This document shows, one piece after another, positions 62,448 to 64,000 of a stretch of DNA of 64,000 nt. The notes beneath the pieces are model-generated. The model ran no database searches and was not told where the DNA came from. It saw only the letters and a program-made list of their open reading frames with translations. The stretch spans positions 1,798,001 to 1,862,000 of the forward strand of contig NC_015186.1 of the NCBI RefSeq assembly GCF_000202835.1, read 5' to 3'. This DNA is from Acidiphilium multivorum AIU301 (GTDB lineage: Bacteria > Pseudomonadota > Alphaproteobacteria > Acetobacterales > Acetobacteraceae). Position 1 is the stretch's first letter. Each line of letters opens with the position of its first letter. Made by a program: the position numbers and the translations under genes.

Positions 62448-63124
62448 CGGTGCTTCTCCCCCCCGGCGCGAAACTCCGCGTGGTGGGCGACGTGCACGGC
62501 GATTCCACTGCCTTCGCCGCCGCCTGCGCCACGGAGCGCTTCATCGTCCAGCTCGGCGACCTCGTCGATGACGGGCCGGACACGCCGGGCGCGCTGCGGC
62601 TGATGTTCGGCCGGCTCGATGCGGGGCGCGGCCTCTTCCTGCTCGGCAATCACGACTACAAGCTCGCCCGCGCCCTGCGCGGCGACAGCGTGCAGGTGGG
62701 CGAGGCGCTGGCCGCGACGATCGCCTCGCTCGATCCGGCGACGGCGGCGCGGGCGGTCGAGGAGATCGGCCGGGCGCCGGCCTGGCTCGTCGCCGGGCGG
62801 GTGGTATTCGTGCATGGCGGGTTCGATCCGGCGATGCTGTTCATCCCGCCGCGGACGATGGCGGACAAGCGCGACCGGCTGCTCGCCCGCGCCCTCTACG
62901 GCCAGACCACCGGGCGGGTGACCGGCATGGGCAAGCCCGAGCGCGTGCTCGACTGGGTGCACCGGATTCCCGAGGGGGTGACGGTGTATTGCGGGCACGA
63001 CCAGCGCAGCACCAACGGCCAGCCGCTGACCCTGGAAGGACGCGCCGGCGGGCGGGCGATCATGATGGATACCGGGGCCGGCAAGGGCGGACACCTGTCC
63101 TGGCTGGACATCGATCTGCCCTGA
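62444..63124 (+). CDS. PPP-type metallophosphoesterase
   Basis: This 226-residue protein has the calcineurin-like phosphatase motifs VVGDVHGD, LGDLVDDGP, LLGNHDYK, FVHGGFDP and YCGHDQRS, in order and complete. It could be a serine/threonine or nucleotide phosphatase. ATGA overlaps the MFS_2 stop, so it is the last gene of the long plus-strand unit. A strong hairpin terminator lies 22 bp after it, before the convergent lpd gene. Confidence 0.85.
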   Translation: MTVLLPPGAKLRVVGDVHGDSTAFAAACATERFIVQLGDLVDDGPDTPGALRLMFGRLDAGRGLFLLGNHDYKLARALRGDSVQVGEALAATIASLDPATAARAVEEIGRAPAWLVAGRVVFVHGGFDPAMLFIPPRTMADKRDRLLARALYGQTTGRVTGMGKPERVLDWVHRIPEGVTVYCGHDQRSTNGQPLTLEGRAGGRAIMMDTGAGKGGHLSWLDIDLP

Positions 63125-63145
63125 TGTCCTGAACGCGGAACGAAA

Positions 63146-63176
63146 TGTCCCGATCTCCTGCACGGAGATCGGGACA
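63146..63176 (-). terminator. terminator between the phosphatase gene and lpd
   Basis: TGTCCCGATCTCC (63146-63158) and GGAGATCGGGACA (63164-63176) form a perfect 13-bp stem with a 5-nt loop. On the minus strand it is followed by TTTCG, so it best fits termination of lpd, but it may act in both directions. Confidence 0.75.
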
Positions 63177-63204
63177 CGGGAAATTTAGTTCATCCGACGG
63201 AACG

Positions 63205-64000
63205 TCAGATGTGCAGCGCCCGCCCGTCGACCGCCAGCGCCGCTTCCTTCACCGCCTCGTTGAGCGAGGGATGGGCGTGGCTGGTGCGCGCGACATCCTC
63301 GGCCGAGGCGCCGAACTCGATCGCCAGCACCAGCTCGGCGATGATCGTGCCGGCATCCGGCCCGATGATGTGGGCGCCGAGCAGCTTGTCGGTCGTCTTG
63401 TCCGAGAGGAGTTTCACGAAACCGTCGGTATCGCCCATGGCGCGGGCGCGGCCATTCGCCGTGAACGGGAATTTGCCGACCTTGTAGGCGACGCCTTCGG
63501 CTTTCAGCTCTTCCTCGGTCTTGCCGACGGAGGCGACTTCCGGCCAGGTGTAGACCACGCCGGGGATGGCGCCGTAGTTCACATGGCCCGCCTGACCGGC
63601 CAGCAGCTCGGCGAGGGCGACGCCCTCTTCCTCGGCCTTGTGGGCGAGCATCGGCCCGGCGATGACGTCGCCGATCGCGTAGATGCCGGGGACGCTGGTG
63701 GCGTAGTGGCCATTCGTCTTCACCCGGCCGCGCTCGTCGGTCGCCACACCCACCGCGTCGAGCCCGAGCCCTTCGGTATGGGCGCGGCGGCCGATCGCGA
63801 CGAGCACGACATCCGCCTCCAGCGTTTCGGCGGCGCCGCCCTTGGCGGGTTCGAGCGTGAGGGTGACGCCCTTGGCGGTCTTCGCCGCACCGGTGACCTT
63901 GGTGCCGAGCTTGAACTTCATGCCGAGCTTGCCGAGGGTTTTCTGGAAGGCGGTGGCGACCTCGCCATCCATCGTCGGCACCAGCCGGTCGAGGAACTCG
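63205..64000 (-). CDS. lpdA: dihydrolipoyl dehydrogenase, C-terminal part (window edge)
   Basis: The last 265 residues or so of a pyridine nucleotide-disulfide oxidoreductase are visible; the N-terminus lies beyond position 64000. The second NAD domain end (VVLVAIGRRAHTEGLGLD), the FAD motif GIYAIGDVIAGPMLAHKAEEEG, and the C-terminal dimerisation domain with the catalytic His-Glu pair in SHAHPSLNEAVKEAAL are intact. It reoxidises dihydrolipoamide in the 2-oxoacid dehydrogenase complexes. A hairpin terminator follows the stop. The redox-active disulfide is outside the window. Confidence 0.93.
   Translation of the reverse strand, partial: EFLDRLVPTMDGEVATAFQKTLGKLGMKFKLGTKVTGAAKTAKGVTLTLEPAKGGAAETLEADVVLVAIGRRAHTEGLGLDAVGVATDERGRVKTNGHYATSVPGIYAIGDVIAGPMLAHKAEEEGVALAELLAGQAGHVNYGAIPGVVYTWPEVASVGKTEEELKAEGVAYKVGKFPFTANGRARAMGDTDGFVKLLSDKTTDKLLGAHIIGPDAGTIIAELVLAIEFGASAEDVARTSHAHPSLNEAVKEAALAVDGRALHI

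Overview
This is a very GC-rich chromosomal segment whose gene families point to an alphaproteobacterium, most likely an acetic-acid-bacteria relative (Acetobacteraceae, Acidiphilium-like). The supporting families are a periplasmic PQQ alcohol dehydrogenase with its cytochrome c, the alphaproteobacterial DUF1013/TrcR regulator, YdcH/DUF465 small proteins, and the ligase-associated DNA repair set. The genus is an inference; there is no rRNA in the window.

Layout. 0.5-4 kb: an SDR enzyme, then cytochrome c plus PQQ dehydrogenase with a strong terminator, and a small secreted protein. 4-8.3 kb: an acyltransferase-3 gene with an AT-rich upstream island, cut in two by a 2628-bp IS21-family element (istA/istB) with a 6-bp target duplication; then tRNA-Ala(GGC). 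8.6-14.3 kb: a fatty-acyl degradation cluster (acyl-CoA dehydrogenase, tandem-TetR regulator, SDR, thiolase, MaoC hydratase). 14.3-17 kb: aldo/keto reductase and a HerA-like ATPase. 17.2-26.8 kb: respiratory nitrate reduction, with a Crp/Fnr regulator divergent from narGHJI, a parvulin PPIase and narK, sharing a perfect TTGAT-N4-ATCAA box. 26.8-29.7 kb: a tandem methylglyoxal-synthase-like protein and a soluble PAS chemoreceptor with a CtrA-type box upstream.

29.7-37.3 kb: a sugar-acid catabolic locus (LacI/GntR-type regulator, idnD, a gluconate-5-dehydrogenase-like SDR, a HIBADH-family reductase, and an ABC importer) around a GntR/IdnR-type operator. 37.4-41.5 kb: a tiny membrane protein, a MITE-like palindromic element, an OprB porin, and an MFS transporter overlapping a GpdQ-like phosphodiesterase. 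41.5-44.4 kb: a second sugar ABC importer with a Tat-exported binding protein. 44.6-50.7 kb: an orphan protein, a membrane diguanylate cyclase, moaA (molybdenum cofactor, which NarG needs), trcR, two ydcH genes and purEK.

50.7-63.1 kb: DNA ligase and exonuclease on the minus strand, divergent from helicase, pdeM, photolyase, FAD oxidoreductase, DUF1365, cyclopropane-fatty-acid-synthase-like methyltransferase, MFS transporter and metallophosphatase. These are mostly linked by 4-bp start/stop overlaps and look like a combined DNA and membrane-lipid photo-oxidative repair unit. The window ends inside lpd (dihydrolipoyl dehydrogenase).

No CRISPR array, prophage, rRNA or replication origin was seen. 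The most noteworthy items are the duplicated methylglyoxal-synthase fold, the double TetR protein, the exact IS21 disruption, the 124-bp MITE-like element, and three clean regulatory sites (FNR/DNR, CtrA, GntR-type).
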